Assembly: GCA_947496235.1 (NCBI GenBank)
Contig: CANMCE010000002.1
Location: 310,001 to 374,000, forward strand
Reading direction: 5' to 3'
DNA: 64,000 nucleotides
Source: an uncultured Glaciecola sp.
Lineage (GTDB): Bacteria > Pseudomonadota > Gammaproteobacteria > Enterobacterales > Alteromonadaceae
Part shown: positions 63,107 to 64,000 of the stretch, piece by piece
Layout of the letters: every line of letters starts with the position of its first letter
How positions within the stretch are numbered: the stretch's first letter is position 1
Translations under genes and position numbers: made by a program
The notes under the pieces: model-generated
The model's database searches: none
The model's input: the letters and a program-made list of their open reading frames with translations, nothing else
What the model was told of the DNA's origin: nothing

Positions 63107-64000
63107 ATGGCATACGATTTTGGTTCGCAAACCCTTGGAATAAAAAATCCATTTAAAACAGAAGGTAAACTTCGCACTGTAACTGGTGTTTTACTGCTAT
63201 TAGCTGGAATAGTGCCACTGTTAAACGTTGCAACGACCTTACCTTCAGATCCTGCTTATGCCTATGCATATGCCATCGCTGGATTTATTTTGGTTGCTGC
63301 TGGGATTACCCATATTGGAATAGGTCTATTTCAATTATTTCGCTATTTTGTCGGGCGTTCAGTGCCGACATCTTTAGCATTTAATAAAGCGCGCTCTGAA
63401 CGAGACAATGCAGAACATGAAAGACGCTTTTTGTTTTATGATGATGAACAATTACATTCAATGCTCATGGGACGAAAGAACCTGACGTTTCTTGAGCCTA
63501 TGGGTTGGGTAGCCAGGTTGCTTCATTCTGTTTTACCAAACTTAACTTTTTTACCTCATCCTATTCGAAATCTTGCCCAAGAAATCGGCAATTTGGTGGC
63601 TAACTTAATTACGGCCCTTTTGTGTTTGGCTATAGTGTTTTTTGTGGTAACGACGGGCTTGGCTGGTGAAGTTGCGAAAGAAGTAGCGATTCCCATACTC
63701 TCGATTCTGTTGCTCGTTTATCTATTGGTGGGATGGCAACGCACTGCAAAACATATTAATAACCCTGGCAAAAAAGGCGTAACCAAAACCAAAAATGCCT
63801 CTATTGCTACTTTGATATCTTTATCTATTCTAGTACCTGTAATAGTCGGTTATGTTGTGCAAAAGATTTTTGGCATCAGTGTTCAACAAGTACAGGATTT
63901 CAGTGAATCAGTCCCGCTATTCAGTGCTTGGCCAAATATTTTATTGTTGCTAGTAGCGATTGCGTTAGTGCTAGCGGGTATTTTGCCAAATTTATTTACC
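63107..64000 (+). CDS. Multi-pass membrane protein, truncated by the window end
   Basis: The frame is open from ATG at 63107 to the last base (298 codons), so the C-terminus is missing. It shows hydrophobic segments around residues 26-45, 52-80, 162-182, 190-205, 230-250 and 280-298, separated by charged loops. I do not recognise the family. AGGGATGACAAATG offers a weak ribosome site. It follows the catabolic cluster but with a 166-bp gap, so co-transcription is uncertain. Confidence 0.6.
   Translation, partial: MAYDFGSQTLGIKNPFKTEGKLRTVTGVLLLLAGIVPLLNVATTLPSDPAYAYAYAIAGFILVAAGITHIGIGLFQLFRYFVGRSVPTSLAFNKARSERDNAEHERRFLFYDDEQLHSMLMGRKNLTFLEPMGWVARLLHSVLPNLTFLPHPIRNLAQEIGNLVANLITALLCLAIVFFVVTTGLAGEVAKEVAIPILSILLLVYLLVGWQRTAKHINNPGKKGVTKTKNASIATLISLSILVPVIVGYVVQKIFGISVQQVQDFSESVPLFSAWPNILLLLVAIALVLAGILPNLFT

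Overview
The window is AT-rich chromosomal DNA from a marine gammaproteobacterium, most likely Alteromonadales (Alteromonas/Paraglaciecola-like). This is inferred from gene content: large TonB-dependent receptors beside tryptophan-halogenase, SapC and cupin genes, GH16 laminarinases, LytS/LytR-type regulation, many lipoproteins and an MSHA-type pilin. There is no rRNA, prophage or intact insertion sequence. One tRNA (Arg, anticodon TCG) is present.

Layout. 0.1-3.8 kb: an envelope-stress operon of a DUF2170 protein, a PspA homologue, a YqiJ-like OB-fold protein and a YqiK-type flotillin. 4.0-16.7 kb: a polysaccharide locus. A CE15 glucuronoyl-esterase-like enzyme converges on a leftward train of GH16 laminarinase (with four C-terminal WDCCGG modules), TonB receptor, FAD halogenase, SapC protein and JmjC/cupin protein; a second malectin-GH16 lipoprotein diverges from it. 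16.8-28.7 kb: a LytS/LytTR two-component pair, MscS channel, small barrel protein, exported KatG, kinase-like protein, TSUP permease and M3 peptidase lipoprotein, plus an easily missed 59-residue protein with a TTG start. 28.7-30.6 kb: accessory DNA with a palindrome-bearing tandem repeat, a dispersed repeat and two orphan genes. 30.6-45.5 kb: an ECF sigma factor group, tRNA-Arg, PQQ sugar dehydrogenase, RND exporter with MlaA, DUF2145 pair, methyltransferase, HNH nuclease, an HTH-receiver protein and a binding-protein/Cache-like protein.

45.9-48.8 kb is a second accessory patch: a second copy of the dispersed repeat, a YefM-YoeB toxin-antitoxin pair with a duplicated TGTACA operator, an orphan gene between perfect 13-bp inverted repeats with an attC-like hairpin in front, and the decayed end of an IS110-like transposase. 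48.8-53.9 kb holds mixed enzymes and an AraC regulator.

54.0-62.9 kb looks like a self-contained catabolic operon: iron alcohol dehydrogenase, permease, sigma-54 activator and semialdehyde-type dehydrogenase are translationally coupled or closely spaced, followed by an exported cyclase-family hydrolase, a porin and an exported metallo-beta-lactamase-fold enzyme. A well-matched -24/-12 promoter and an upstream dyad precede it. A plausible but unproved reading is outer-membrane uptake and periplasmic opening of a lactone or amide, import, then oxidation of a hydroxy acid through a semialdehyde to a dicarboxylate. The last gene, a membrane protein, runs off the end.
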